From Hygrocybe punicea (taxonomy: Eukaryota; Basidiomycota; Agaricomycetes; Agaricales; Hygrophoraceae): 64,000 nucleotides of DNA. The notes below the pieces were generated by a model. It did no database searches and was not told the DNA's origin. It worked only from the letters and a program-made list of their open reading frames with translations. The DNA is taken from positions 6,200,001 through 6,264,000 of the forward strand of contig OY744468.1 of assembly GCA_963556145.1 (NCBI GenBank). Reading direction: 5' to 3'. How positions within the stretch are numbered: the stretch's first letter is position 1; the number at the start of each line of letters is the position of its first letter. A program made the position numbers and the translations under genes. Positions 1 to 11,759 of this stretch are shown here, piece after piece.

Positions 1-710
1 AAAGGATGGAGGTGATATTTTTAGTAGAGACATTGGGAATTTCATGGGAGATGTATGCTTCTTGGGTAATATACTGTGTAGTGTTGCCGTAGTTCGGTTC
101 CGAACCTAGCTGAACCCGGTTCAAACCCCGAACCGAACCCGGGGTTCAGTCTAAGTTCAGCCGAATGCTGAACCAGACCACAGGTTCAGTTCCGGGTTTC
201 GAGGCCTGCTGGATTTCCTGATCGGCTCCAAACTGCGTCCAAACCGCGAACGCGGATATTTTCAAGGTATTTATTTCATTTGTTTTTCGTATTTCTTTAC
301 TTACTATTTTGTGTTAAATGGTATCATGTGACCATTGTAGCTTTTACGCAACATGGTCGCGGCAACATCAACACAGGTTGAACACAACATTGCCAACATT
401 GTGTTGTGTTCACCAAGGTAAGTTTCGATATTTTCTTTAACTTTACTAATATTATCTGTTACAGGAAACTTGACCGCGACCACATCGCGAGCACACCACC
501 CGGCACAACATGGATCCCAACGCCAACAACAACGATGGCAACGGCAACATCAACAACAACGATGGCAACAGCAATGGCAACAACGATGATGGCAACGGCC
601 ATCAGCAGCGCCGGCAGGAGCAGAAGCGCCTGCAACAGCAGCAGCAACGCCGGCAGCAGCAGCCGTTGCAGCAACACCACCGCGACCATACCACCACCCA
701 AAGAGAAGTG

Positions 711-714
<4 letters not shown>

Positions 715-742
<28 letters not shown>
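715..742 (+). repeat. (CAG)n microsatellite
   Basis: About nine uninterrupted CAG units inside the outer hAT-like element. It lies in a wider stretch (510-800) of CAA/CAG/CAC triplets, which explains the overlapping poly-Q, poly-A and poly-L reading frames here. Confidence 0.9.
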
Positions 743-813
743 CATGGCAGCAACACCACCACAACCATACCACCACCCCGACGAGGACAACGGTTGACAG
801 CAGCAGCTCCGGC

Positions 814-2362
814 TAGTGTTTTAAAGTCCAGTCCATAGGACCGGAAAAAAACTGGAACTGGACCGGACCCAACTGCAAAAAAACCGGACCACCGGTTGCG
901 GTTGGGCCACTTTTGGGAGGTTGCCGGTTGCGGTTTCCCGATGTGGACGAAGCTTACGCAACTGAGTTGTAACCGGTTGTAACCGGTTACAACTGGATTT
1001 TTTCAACACCACTACAAGGTCGACCGACGGTGGCAAATGACGATGATGGCAGCAAAACGGCGGTGTCACGAGGGAACGCAAAATGAGAAAAGGCAGCGGG
1101 GGTTGGCGCGCCCATTCCGCTGCAGAAGGTAAGTGGTTTCAATCGTGGTTTATTGTCTATTCTACACTAACGCGACAACAACAACGACGGAGAACGGCAA
1201 CAATGACAACGGACAACGATGGGACGTGGGGAGAAGGGCAGCGGGGGGCTGGTGCACCCAACCCCCATTGTAGTACGTAAGTTTTTTTTTTTTTTTTTTT
1301 TTTTTCTCAGCTACTAATTACACAAACAACGACAACAGCAGTACCAACACAAACAACACAAGCACCTGACGAGGACGACAGGCGGTGAGGACGAGGATGA
1401 CAACGACGGCCACCACCACCACCCCAACAACAACAACAACACCCACGACCCTCCAAATGGGACGACGACAATAACAACATCAACCATGAACATCACCACC
1501 ACCATCACCATCACCACCACCATCACCACCACCACCACCATCACCACCACCACCACCATCACCACCACAATGCAGACAATGACCGTCACAACCACGACCA
1601 CAACGACCACAACGACAACGACAACCACGACCACGACCATGATGACGGCCACAGCCATCCCACCACCAACCCCCAACATACCTCGCGGATGCGCACTGCC
1701 ACATCAATCAACGTCGGCGCTGCAACCGCAAGGTAACCGGGACTCGGAGGATGGCCATGTTGGGCACCCACCACAACACCAGCAACAGGGCCGCCAACGC
1801 GCCAACACGTCAACAACCACCCACGCACCCAACAGAGCGGCCAACGCGTCTGCGCCTACCCGTGCGCCCAATGCGATCACCGATGTGCTCACAATCGTGG
1901 CCGCCAACTACCAACTTGAACATGCTGGGGCCACCAATGCCCCATTTTATTTATTAAAATTTAATATATTAGTTGTTATTTATTGTATTTACTTCGGTTC
2001 TGACCGGTTTCAACTGGTTTAGCAACTGGTTAAAGGAAGGACCAGTTAAAGCTGGTTAGAAGACAGCAACTGAACTGCAAGAGACCGGTGGAGTAGTGGG
2101 ACCTGCCAGTCACGTGACCAGGTTCCCACGGTTGACCTAGTTAGTAGCCTTCCCGATGTAGTAGTCCACGATCCTTCCTATCCAGTCGACCTTTCCCTCG
2201 AGTCCTGCGTGAGCCCCCGGAGTGGTACCTCGGTACCACTCCACCGGTTCTGAGCGGTTGAGTCTAGGTTGTGCCATCTTGTGGTGTTATGGCAACCAGT
2301 TCCGGTTGCGGTCTTTTGAAAATTTGTCAAAAAACCGGACCGGACCGGACTTTCAAACCCTA
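814..2362. mobile_element. Second hAT-like element nested in the first
   Basis: The left end TAGTGTTTTAAAGTCC and the reverse complement of the right end TAGGGTTTGAAAGTCC agree at 18 of the first 21 positions. The flanks are GCTCCGGC (806-813) and GCGCCGGC (2363-2370), an 8-bp duplication with one difference. The interior contains ACCGG-rich subterminal motifs, a poly-T run near 1281-1305 and long CAC/CAT/CAA triplet tracts, with no transposase. GTAAGT-like donors occur near 1128 and 1274, and the latter is followed by a T-rich stretch ending CTCAG, so transcribed and spliced sequence may have been captured. The element must be younger than its hAT host. Confidence 0.75.
1489..1645 (+). repeat. 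(CAC/CAT/CGAC)n triplet repeat tract
   Basis: Imperfect CAC and CAT triplets run from 1489 to about 1570, then ACCACGAC/ACAACGAC units to about 1645, inside the inner hAT-like element. Translations give only His, Thr or Val runs. Confidence 0.9.
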
Positions 2363-2710
2363 GCGCCGGCAATGCCAGGCAGGGACCACGGGACAAGACC
2401 CCCCATTTCTCCACATCCCTCGGGGACACAGGAGGGCTCCCCAGCACCCATCTACCTCGCGAAGTGCAGCGCCGTATCTATTGATACGTGCCTGCCATTT
2501 GCGAGGAGAATGGACAGGGTGAGCCCACCTCGGTCTGGGTTTCAGACCGTGTCTGAACCCAGACCGAACGCAGAGAGATGGTTCGATGCCGTCTGGGTCA
2601 GTGGGTCTGGGTTTGGCCATGCACCAAACCGGACCCGAAGTTCAGTTCGCGGTTCCACCAAAAAGGGTCGGAACCGGACCGAACTGAACTTCGGCAACAC
2701 TAATACTGTG

Positions 2711-4168
2711 GTGATGGTGTAGATTCAGACTGGAGAATCTTGAAAGACAAAAATGCACGAATGGATAAATATTGACTGGGTAGGCTGCATTTCAGAATTT
2801 CGAGAGGAATGTTGAGGTCAAGCATGGTTCCTGGTAGATTTGAGTGGCAGCGGTCAAATTTCACGCATGTCACGCATCACTGCCATTTTCAGTCAATCCA
2901 AAAATTGACCGGAGGTATCACACGTCACACCTACCAGTCAATTGATTAAAATGGTACAGTATATTGTTAAGGTGGAAGTCAGAAGTATCAATGGCAGAAG
3001 GGTGTTGATGCCACAGATAGATCATAACAAGGTAGAAACCAATAAGGAAAGTGATGCTGATGCTGCCAATAATGATTACAGTGATTAGCTGTGTTGGAGT
3101 ACAACCATTGTGTATCAGTTTGTCATTTGTTGTGGGATGAAGTAAACAATATGTCAAGGTGAGGGAAAGGACAATGGCAATGATGTCCATCAGCAAGGAG
3201 ACTATTTGGGTACAGCAAGGTCACATGGGGATGTGTCCATGGTCAGTCTGGATTGTTCTAGAAGAAAGGATAAAAAGAAAACAAGAACAAGAATAAACAA
3301 TGGTGTTCAAAAGAAGACAAATGACAAAAGGAAATGACAAAGGAAGGTGTAGTAGTGCTGAATTGTCATGGCAGGCATCAGAGTTGGAAGTGGAGTTGAA
3401 AAATGTGACAGGCAGAGCAGAGAGTCCTGACAGCACAGCTTCTTAACACTGTCCCCTCTGGGTTGCTGATGCCAGCTCCTTGTTACTTTCCATATTATCC
3501 ATACTCACAGTACTCTCAAGAATATCATCTGGCTTAGAAAATGTTGTTCTATTTTGTACACAACATTCAATACCTTCAGTACACAGTCCAATCCTCTTCA
3601 GTTGATCATTCTGTTACTCAGTTTGAACTCCAGTTGTTGATTACTTTGCAAAGTCTTGTTGCGATAGAACCCCATCCTTCTATGTCCAAGAACTTCTCTT
3701 TTTCATCAAGCTTTCATCCGGATTTGTAGATGTGCATGTCAGAGGCATTGTAGGATTCTTGTAAGCACTGTGTATCTTGTTCCTTGTCCGGTGATTAATG
3801 TGATTTACCACAATGGAAGTCATTAATTTCATCCTTGATGTGATCTTTGACTTTGCATTGAAGCTGAGATTTTGCTGATCATGACTTAGCATACTGTACC
3901 AATTCATTCAATTCGCTGGCATGTGATTGTGTGAAAACTCCCAATAAGTCTGAAAAATCAAGAAAAGATTAAATCTGGTGTCAAAAAAATCTGTGTGATG
4001 CATGACCAGTGAATTGAACAAATTGGTACAGTAGTTTATAATTTACTAATCTACACCCGCTGTGACATACTACACCAGACATTCTAAGTTGCAACACATC
4101 AAAATATTTGGCACTCTGATTGGTTACTTCCATGCTTAGAAATGAATGTCTGGGTACGAGACTAGCAA
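2711..4168. other. Stretch without an assignable gene; hydrophobic minus-strand ORFs
   Basis: No recognised gene. On the minus strand 2918-3196 (92 codons) and 3221-3436 (71 codons) are hydrophobic and could each form one to three membrane segments. They lie close together in different frames, which would fit a decayed membrane-protein gene. No family is recognised, and AT-rich DNA can give such ORFs by chance. 3437-4168 shows nothing identifiable. Confidence 0.3.
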
Positions 4169-4176
4169 ATTCCCTG

Positions 4177-4496
4177 TAGGGAAATGCAGGGGTAATCCCA
4201 GGATACATTTGTCTGTATCCGTACTTGTACTCCCCACAGATACGGATGCAATATCCACGGATTTTACCCACGGATTCGCGATCAAAATGAGCCGGAGATC
4301 ACCTGAAACGGTCAAGAATTGACTGAGATAGAGTCCAATCAATGTTTAGTCTCTATCTCAGTCAATTCTTGACCATTTTGGATGATCTCCGGCTCATTTT
4401 GAAGCCCACGGATACGAGAATCTGTATCCGTACTCGTACTCTTAAGAGTACGGATACCTGTGGAAAAGGATTTACCCTTATCCCTGCATTTCCCTA
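4177..4496. mobile_element. Palindromic hAT-type MITE (fold-back)
   Basis: The termini are a perfect 15-bp inverted repeat TAGGGAAATGCAGGG / CCCTGCATTTCCCTA, flanked by an exact 8-bp duplication ATTCCCTG (4169-4176 and 4497-4504). Almost the whole 320-bp element is an imperfect palindrome. The inner arms around GAGCCGGAGATCA and its complement meet at a short loop near 4331-4347. It has no coding capacity. The TSD length and TAG end indicate mobilisation by a hAT transposase. Confidence 0.88.
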
Positions 4497-4504
4497 ATTC
4501 CCTG

Positions 4505-4969
4505 CATAAGTGCCACAACTCACCGAAAACATGAAGGATCATTGATCATCATTGGAGTAGCACCAGAATGCTTGTAAGAATTAGTACTATGGATATATAA
4601 TGGACTGAGGCCCCAAAAATGTGATATAAGGTCTCAACATTGCATATTATTGTATTTGAATGTTTTTTATAGTTATATATTCACTAGTGCTGAGAATTTG
4701 AGAACCTGACTTTCTAGGTTTCGGTTAGAAACAAGCAAACACTGTCACATCTCAGATTTGTGAAAATGTCATGAGTTCTTCCTTTGTCATTGAGTACTTG
4801 GAGATGGAGCAATTTTATATTGCATTACTTACTAGAGGAAGTGCCAACTTAGTTGGCAAAAACCTTGCTTAATGTGGCTAGACAATGTGTACATATATAC
4901 AAAATTTGACACCCACTGAGAGCAACACCTGGGCCATTCCTAGATAGTCTGGCATAACCTAATGACACA
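4505..4969. other. Intergenic AT-rich spacer
   Basis: Nothing recognisable between the MITE and the left end of the CACTA element: no ORF of note and no repeat structure. Confidence 0.6.
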
Positions 4970-4973
4970 CCTA

Positions 4974-4985
4974 CACTGAGGGAAG
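4974..4985 (+). repeat. Left terminal inverted repeat of the CACTA element
   Basis: Twelve bases identical to the reverse complement of 37802-37813, starting with CACTG, preceded by the putative CCTA target duplication. Confidence 0.7.
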
Positions 4986-5262
4986 AAGATTCGCTGAAAA
5001 TCAGCAACGAAAATCACTATTCTTCAATAGGCTGACCCACTAAAAAACAGTTGGTCACTCACTGCCAAAATCAGTGATTCAGATCACTGAAATACCAGTT
5101 TTTCCCACTCATCTTTAGTGTCTTTATCAATGATTTGTAACTGATTTCTGACTGATTTTAAGTGATTTTTGCACTGACATGAAGGGTCAAATTAATGATT
5201 TCTAACCATATCTTGCTTAATAGCACTAATAACAATATGATTTCCAAGTCAACTTGAAGATA

Positions 5263-5568
5263 TCACATGGTGGTAGAAAGGGCCACAAGTAAGAAAGAGT
5301 CATACAGCAAAGGGGATGCAACAAAAATTCTGATGAGGACTCTGGGAGGTAACTTGAAGGTGCAAGTGTTGAGCCAGTGCAATGATATGGCCACAAACAA
5401 GAGCATGGGGATGATGTATTGGGACCAAACCTGAGGTCTCAGTGCTTGAGTGCTGAGATGGTGAATCACAGAAGATATTGAGTAGTTTGAGTCAGTCATT
5501 TTGTGGTATGATTGTGCTTGCTGAACCTCACTGGCACAGTGGGGCTTGACTGCTGCAATATAGCACAT
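5263..5568 (-). CDS. Short hydrophobic ORF in the CACTA left arm, unknown
   Basis: A 101-codon ORF whose C-terminal half has two hydrophobic stretches separated by a basic turn, possibly a two-pass membrane segment. No family is recognised. It lies between the CACTA left end and the accessory gene on the same strand, so it could be a decayed downstream exon or fortuitous. Function unknown. Confidence 0.2.
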   Translation of the reverse strand: MCYIAAVKPHCASEVQQAQSYHKMTDSNYSISSVIHHLSTQALRPQVWSQYIIPMLLFVAISLHWLNTCTFKLPPRVLIRIFVASPLLYDSFLLVALSTTM

Positions 5569-6100
5569 TAGTTGTAGGCAAGGCCAGTTAGCTACTCACT
5601 TTATAGTTTTTATCTGACACAGTGGGTGCTGCGATCTTTGAGGTGTTGTTCTGTTTTTGGAGTGTGTGCATAAAAAGACATTATAGTCGGCAATTGCACA
5701 CCTTGATTACCAACATTTCTTCCTGAGTCATCAAACCTTCCCTTGCCTGTTGTTCTCTTCAAAGTCTTGCCTTGCAGTTATTGGCTTGCATGAGTTCATC
5801 AATTTCTTGGTCATCATCCTCTGCAGGTTGCAAATTTACTTCAGTGTCACCGCTGTTGACCATCTCTTGATAGGTGGCAACACTCCCACAGTTGAGGTCA
5901 CCTGCGATAAGATGGTGCCTGATATAGGGGACCAGTATGTATGAGGTGAATTTGGAAAGGCTGAGAGGTGTGAAGGCATCACAGGGGGTGCTGGATGGGT
6001 TTAACATGCAAAGAAGTGTGTTGTATATGATGATGGTGCCCTTTGAGCCATAGCTGAGGTGTCCAAGCAGATGATGATGATAAGATAAAAAAGATGCCTA

Positions 6101-7326
6101 CTATCCTGGTTGAGCATTGTTGATAATAATTTTTGGTATGATAGTCGGGTGAAGGGTTGCGAACTTCTTGAAGTTGCTGCCAAGACCTTTGCATGCAAGG
6201 CTGTCATGCAAACCTTGTTGGACTGGGCCATCTCCTAAAGCACCCTGGATCATAATCAGTGTCTCCAACTCATCTGTCATTGCCACAATGCCATCTGGCA
6301 AGCACTTGAAATCAAGAAGAATTGGCCAACCATTCATTCGTGATAGATTGAGGTAGGTGTTCTTCTTGCATTCAGCTTCCAGTTCAATATGAATCATCAT
6401 TGTTGATCATAAGACTGTGGCGGTGTCAGGTCCTTGCTGGTCAATCAGAGTCCTATGGTATTTGAACATCTTAAGCAGTGTGGGCTTCATGTGATGAGGA
6501 ATTGGGTCATCGCAGTCTTCATATGGGCAAATAGTCAAAGGAGGTGTTGGTTTCATTGAGACCTGTAATCAAAGTATGTCAGAAAATTTTTTATATGTAA
6601 CTTTACTCACTATATTGTCTTCCTCCTCTTCATCACCATGACATAAATCCCTCAAGTGCAGGACACATTTCTTCTTTGGCTGATCAACCATGTCCTCGTT
6701 CTCGTTGGTTGTGGCCTGTGAATCAACGTGAACAATAGCTTGAGACATATTCTCAGAAGTGAAATAACTTACTACTCGTTTACATTTCTGAGTGACAAAA
6801 TTGGTCTTCTTCTTCATTGGAGGTGGAGCCTTCAAAACGACGGTCTTTTTCTTGGGTGATTCAACATTATTATTTTATTTCCTTGGTCCCTGATGCTGAT
6901 GTGTTAGTTTAGTAAAAATAGACGAGTTCACTCACTTTTTGTTTCTGGTTCTGATTTCAGCCCCTCTCTATAGGTTGATTGGTCATATCTTGATCAGAGT
7001 TGTTCACGTCTTCATTGATTGTGTCATTGTCGTTGTTTTCAGAAGACATGTCATTATCATCTTCATTGCGAAGACTTGGATTCGGATCGGTGGCATCATC
7101 TTCATCAGAATTCTTCTATTTTAGACAGCATTACTGTGCTAGAGCTCAATGAAGATGTTAAATAATAACGTACATTTCTGGAATTATTCTTCTTCTCACT
7201 GGCTACAATGTTCCGAAGGTACATGCTGATCATGTCACAGATGGGCCATCCATCAATAAATCTTTGGAAGTTAGTATGATAGATATCAAGGCATATATGC
7301 ATTGAAATGATATGGAAATTGTACAT
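6101..7326 (-). CDS. CACTA accessory gene (acidic, intron-split, unknown function)
   Basis: Read on the minus strand, coding blocks are separated by good GT...AG introns. An upstream block with DGWPICDMISMYLRN precedes an intron near 7140-7175. Then come an Asp/Asn/Glu-rich linker, a Lys-rich block with repeated KKK, an acidic block with DEEEED, and a C-terminal block with CPYEDCDDPIP and NGWPILLDF. The CPYEDC and GWP blocks recur in hypothetical agaricomycete proteins that I associate with transposon-rich regions. The true start lies upstream of 7326 and was not resolved, and exon limits are approximate. Position inside the CACTA element and opposite orientation to tnp2 suggest a second transposon gene. 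Several frame breaks make it uncertain whether it is intact. Confidence 0.45.
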
Positions 7327-7683
7327 ACAATTGTGATAACCTTGTAAATCTCCAATTTTTTCTAATCCTTCATAGTCTTGTTAGTATTGAGATATTCATT
7401 GGCTAATTTTTGAACAGCTTTCTGCACAAGTGTCCATCAGCATATGTGGTAGAGGAAAGTCTTGTGTACCTGGTAGTTGTTATATTTTTGCTTGTTATCA
7501 CCCAATCCCATCTCAGTTTGGTTGTACCCTTTTGGTGGGTTTCTTCCTGCAGAGCCCTTTGGTTTTGGAATCTGGATCATGTCACGTGGTGTGTGCTTGA
7601 AAATTTTCTTGTGTGCCTTGTCTTTGCCTACAGCTACAATTGGCCATATCTGATGATGTCAAACATACATATGTTGTAGTTCC

Positions 7684-7857
7684 TGTTGGAGTAGTAGTGA
7701 GGGCAGGATCATGTGACTTAGTTCTCATGGTTGGTGTTGTTTGTCAGTTCCCAGAGTAGTCAGAGACCAACAAATCCACGACATTCTGGACTCTAGTCTC
7801 AGTTTCTTGTTAGACGCCTGACAGTCCCAACCACTGACAGTCCCGACCACTCCAACA
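7684..7857 (+). repeat. 5' LTR of the gypsy element
   Basis: Begins TGTTGGAGT and ends ACTCCAACA, a 9-bp perfect terminal inverted repeat with TG...CA ends. It aligns with 34053-34208 with about a dozen substitutions, mostly transitions, plus a 16-bp tandem duplication (around 7819-7850) missing from the other copy. Only 174 bp long, which is short for a gypsy LTR. Confidence 0.85.
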
Positions 7858-7873
7858 TGGTGATGAGAGCAGC
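7858..7873 (+). promoter_or_regulatory. Primer-binding site of the gypsy element
   Basis: TGGTGATGAGAGCAGC directly abuts the CA end of the 5' LTR, as a minus-strand primer-binding site should. The tRNA was not identified. The same TGGTGATGAGAG follows the first LTR of the small LTR element at 41326. Confidence 0.65.
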
Positions 7874-8070
7874 ATTCACTAGCAAACACCCACCTCCAAG
7901 CACCTGCAGGCCCACGCCACCTACACAATACCCCCAAACCCTACCAAAACCATTCGATGCGAGACACCACCCACGACCATTTTAGTGGAAATACGGGCAA
8001 CCGCAGAAACTTATTCGCAAGCCGAGGGTCCATACGACCACCTTGAGGTGCAGGCCCAGGTGCATTAGGC

Positions 8071-8719
8071 ATGGGCAGAGAACAAATGGCCCCATTGATC
8101 ATCCCCATCGCCAGAAACAGACCTATCACTGTCCAAAACAATGACCTACAAAATTTTGCCATACAACAACACCCCGACACTGAAGTGGGACACACAGCAT
8201 ACAAGGCCCAGGTCAATGCATGGCATTGTGCCAATCCCGAGGGCCAACCAGATGAACTATGCCCATTCCCGTTGATGCTGGGAACCTCCCTGCTTGGTTC
8301 TCATGAATGCTGGGAATGCAAATATGCTGGTCACAGAGCCAGAGTGCCCGCTTGCTCAGGGAACACCCTTCCAGAACTGGAATGCACCTGGCACCAGGTG
8401 TTACATTACCCATGAAGCATTGAAGGAACATCAAGGAACCAGTGTCAATTATGTTAACTACAGACATCAGGGATATGGAGGTTATAATGACTACAACCAG
8501 CGTTACAGAGGACACAACTACATGGATGAAGTAGATGACATCCAGGGAAATGGAGGAGGGCCGTGTAGATGCAGGTCGGACAGCCTGGGAAAATCAAAGG
8601 ATGGTGAACACATCAGTCCCCAACCAGCATACAGGATGGGTTGGGACATGCACTTAGACCCTCTCAACATTGATTCATGTATGGACATAAAGTGTTTAGT
8701 CAGTAAAGATCTACTCTAA
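8071..8719 (+). pseudogene. gypsy gag remnant with zinc knuckle
   Basis: Frame 8071-8415 ends in a C-x2-C-x4-H signature (CWECKYAGH). The fourth Cys of a C-x2-C-x4-H-x4-C knuckle and the following Tyr/Asn-rich tail are in the overlapping frame starting 8294, so a frameshift near 8335 splits the gag. The upstream motif with QVNAWHCANPEGQP fits the C-terminal gag region of fungal gypsy elements. 7874-8070 is leader and N-terminal gag in poor condition. Confidence 0.6.
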
Positions 8720-8839
8720 ACACAAAATGTTTGACATGTACGTGATGAGAGAGGACCTACCAGCACCATGAAAAAACCAAGCAAGACTGTTCATACCCAC
8801 CGTAGGGCTCCACAGCCACATTGGCCCTTGCCAATACTT

Positions 8840-9622
8840 AAAAGGACTGTTTGACAATGGATCTATGGTAAACTCCATCTGTGCATCGATGTACTGGAAA
8901 CACCAACAACAACTGGGCAACCTTTCCCCATCACAAACAACCTTATGCATGGCAAATGGAGCAGGCATACCCTCGCAGGGCCATTGGGTATGCAACATCG
9001 AGCTTGGCAGCCTATGCAAAAATGCCATGTTTGAAGTATTCCCAAGTGGAGGTAACTGGTCACTCCTATTTGGAAAACCGTTGCTACGACAATACAGAGC
9101 TGTTCACGACTACAGTGACGACACACTACACATACCCTATGACAACAGGTGGCAAACCCTGCTGAACAAAAGCTGGGAACTGATGCCAGACCACCCCACG
9201 ATACCAAGTCACATCCTGCGCAACACTATCAAAACACCAAAACCCATTGCCGCCAGTGTTGGACTGTCATGGCGACATGAGTGTAAATCCCCAAGGGAGC
9301 TGTGGGACATAGTAAATATTGACACCATGCCCCCACTCAGAAAAGGGAACACCTACAACTCATTCGCTGCACTTGCCAGCCTCAAAGATACCATACGAGC
9401 ACGCTTGACAGCATCAACAACAGAGAGATCCACCTTGAACCACCCCCCCAAGGATACCAGGTCCCGAGACACCCAGCCAGCAATCCCAGCGGGAATCAAC
9501 TCAACATCGACAGTGAAGAACCTCACCCAATCAGCACGGGCAAGCACAGGGGCCGACGGCACAGGGAGCGATGGAAAAGCAAAGGAACACCAAACACAAC
9601 CCCAAGCCCACAGTACAACTCG
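8840..9622 (+). pseudogene. gypsy aspartic protease and linker
   Basis: The frame enters with LFDNGSMV, where the catalytic loop reads D-N-G-S rather than the usual D-T/S-G. It continues through a MANG motif and LLFGKPLL with HDYSDDTL, the flap and second half of a retropepsin as seen in fungal gypsy polyproteins. A long Thr/Ser/Gln-rich linker follows. The open frame 8865-9890 runs into the RT region in the wrong phase, so a frameshift lies near 9620-9890. Confidence 0.6.
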
Positions 9623-9625
9623 CAA

Positions 9626-10963
9626 TTGCAGGACTCATGTCACACGGCACCAGTTTCAATGGTTCAGGACGACACACCAGGCGACAACAATGACATTGGT
9701 GATGCCCAACCAGAAATCGAGCTCAATACTGACCACTCAATTTTCACAAGGAAAACAGAACCTTTCAAACCACAACGAGTCAATGCCATCCTTGACAAAG
9801 TCACCATGGGACCTGATCTCACCACGGAACAACGGGAACAAGTACAGGATCTACTGCATGAGTATGCAGACTGCTTCACATTGTCAGTAAGCAAGGTAAA
9901 CACCATACCAGGGGCTGAACACCGCATACACATACCACCAGACACAATGTTTCCCAAATGCTTACCCTTACAATGGCAGTTCACAGTAGCGCAATGCGAA
10001 TTTTTGAGCAAAACCATCGACAAACTACTGGCAGCCAACATAATAGAACTCATCTGGCTGGAAGACATCAAATGTGCCTCACCAATCGACCTCAGCCAAA
10101 AAACACATGACAACCCTGGCCTTCTGATAGACAAGCTCCGTCATCACAACAACAATGAATGTATAGCCCACAAATTCCCACCAGCCCACAACATGGAACC
10201 ATGCCCAACACCAGCCAGCCCTGACAAGGAAGAATAGCACCTGGTGAAATGGTGGTTCTGCTAAAACTACAAGATGCTCAACAGGGTCACCCAGGTTTTC
10301 CCAATGCCCCAGGGCAACATACAGATGAAGCAGAGACGCTTAAGTGGCCACAGGTGGGTCCATGGATTCGATTTCACCTCGGGCTTCTACGCTGTCATGA
10401 TACCACAAGAAAGCCGGCCATACCTCGCATTCTACATTGAGGGCAGAGGATTTTTCACACAGAAGCGAATGCCTTTCGGCCTCACCGGTGCCCCCTCCAA
10501 ATTTGCACACATCGCCATGCAAGCCCTTGGCAACATACTCGCCGCTCTGCAACTCAAGCTATTTGTGGATGATGGAGGCATGGTGGGGGACGAGTTCAAA
10601 GACATGCTCAATTGTACGAGGCACTGATTCCAGAGGGTCCAGGAAGCTGGCCTGTCCATCTCAGCAAAGAAATCAAAGTTTTTCATGTCAGAAATGATAT
10701 TTGCAGGTTCCAAGGTTGGGCCGGATGGCATTCAAGTAGATGAAGCCAAGCTAACCGCAGTTGTCGACTGGCAAAGACCCCCCAACCTCTTAGGCCTATC
10801 CGGCTTTCTGGGGTTAATGGGCTACTTTAGGGATCTAATCCACAGATATGCAAAGCTAGCCCAGCCCCTGTCCGACCTCCTACGATCCATCGACATACCC
10901 AAGCACACCGGGAAGGCAGCATACCGGGCAGCATTGCAGAAGGTCAAATTGGCCAATAAGTAG
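9626..10963 (+). pseudogene. gypsy reverse transcriptase
   Basis: Frame 9626-10237 carries the N-terminal RT fingers: TRKTEPFKPQRV, a LTTEQREQV stretch, HRIHIPP, and an AANIIELI-type segment before SPIDL. After an in-frame stop and shift, 10274-10627 carries FTSGFYAV, MPFGLTGAPSKF and the active-site-like FVDD (normally YxDD). 10685-10963 carries the thumb/connection with DWQRPP and LSGFLGLMGYFRDLI. At least three breaks separate these, so no functional RT can be made from this copy. Confidence 0.8.
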
Positions 10964-11668
10964 ACTGAAAAACACCCAAAATGTTTCCTTGACCTGAAAA
11001 CCGCTCTGATGACCAACCCCATTCTGGTAGCTCCCCAATTCAATGGCACCCCATTCATCATAACTACTGACAGCTGTAAGGAAGGCTTCAACAGTGTTCT
11101 ATCCCAGCGCATCACGGTAGCATGACCCGGCGGCAAAGTGGTTAGCAAGTTGCACCCCATAGCATACACCTTGAAGCACACCTCCACAGCAGAGGAATGC
11201 TACAAACCTTTCCTCCTAGAATTTGCAGCCCTCAAGTTCGCATTGGACAAATTCGACAACATCATGTGGGGTTTCCCGGTTGAGCTGGAAACAGACTGTC
11301 AAGCCCTCCATGACATATCACTCAGCCCAGATCTCAACACAATGCACGCCCACTGGCAGGATGGGGTTTTGGCCCACCAGATCATTGACGTCCACCACAT
11401 ACCAGGGAAAACAAACCTGGTCGGAGACACCTTGAGTCAAGAAGATGAGGAACTTCCCTGCATCTCAAACGATGGTAGCGATTGGTCAGTTTCCCCAGAC
11501 TGGGAGACTGCACATGGCCTGGAATACGACATGTTCGTGGTGGGTGAATCTACACCTGAAGAATTACACAGATCACTATGGGATCACTTCCAGCACGAAC
11601 ATGTCTTCATAGAAGTCGTCAACACCCTGATAGGCATGCCGGACGATGCCCCAGAATGCGATCAATGA
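10964..11668 (+). pseudogene. gypsy RNase H
   Basis: After a stop at 10961-10963, TTDSCKEG (the DxS catalytic block) is read near 11066, followed after another stop by frame 11138-11668 with ELETDCQAL and HHIPGKTNLVGDTLSQ, standard gypsy RNase H landmarks. An Asp/Glu-rich spacer leads towards integrase. Confidence 0.72.
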
Positions 11669-11759
11669 CGTGCAGCCCATCATGCAAAAGATTTCTTCAT
11701 TGATGATGGACGTTTGGGGAACTTTGAGGCATCACACCAGCATGGGCAGCATCACGCAG

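Larger units (their letters stand above)
79..2702. mobile_element. Non-autonomous hAT-like DNA transposon (outer of a nested pair)
   Basis: The ends are an 11-bp perfect inverted repeat, TAGTGTTGCCG at 79-89 and its complement at 2692-2702. Similarity continues to about 22 bp with two mismatches. They are flanked by a perfect 8-bp duplication ATACTGTG (71-78 and 2703-2710). An 8-bp TSD with TAG-type ends is the hAT signature. Many subterminal copies of GGTTCAGTTC / CCGAACC type motifs sit at 95-220 and 2530-2690, plausible transposase binding sites. No transposase is seen. The interior has triplet repeats and an intron-like segment 418-464 (GTAAGT, branch ACTAAT, ACAG). The long ORFs here are low-complexity translations of CAG/CAC repeats and are not called as genes. 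Without the nested copy (814-2362) the element is about 1.07 kb. Confidence 0.82.

Noticed and set aside
406..1280. Several overlapping ORFs on both strands in the first 2 kb with poly-Q, poly-V, poly-H or poly-C products
   Set aside because: They are translations of CAG/CAA/CAC triplet repeats inside hAT-like elements; every frame of such a repeat is open.
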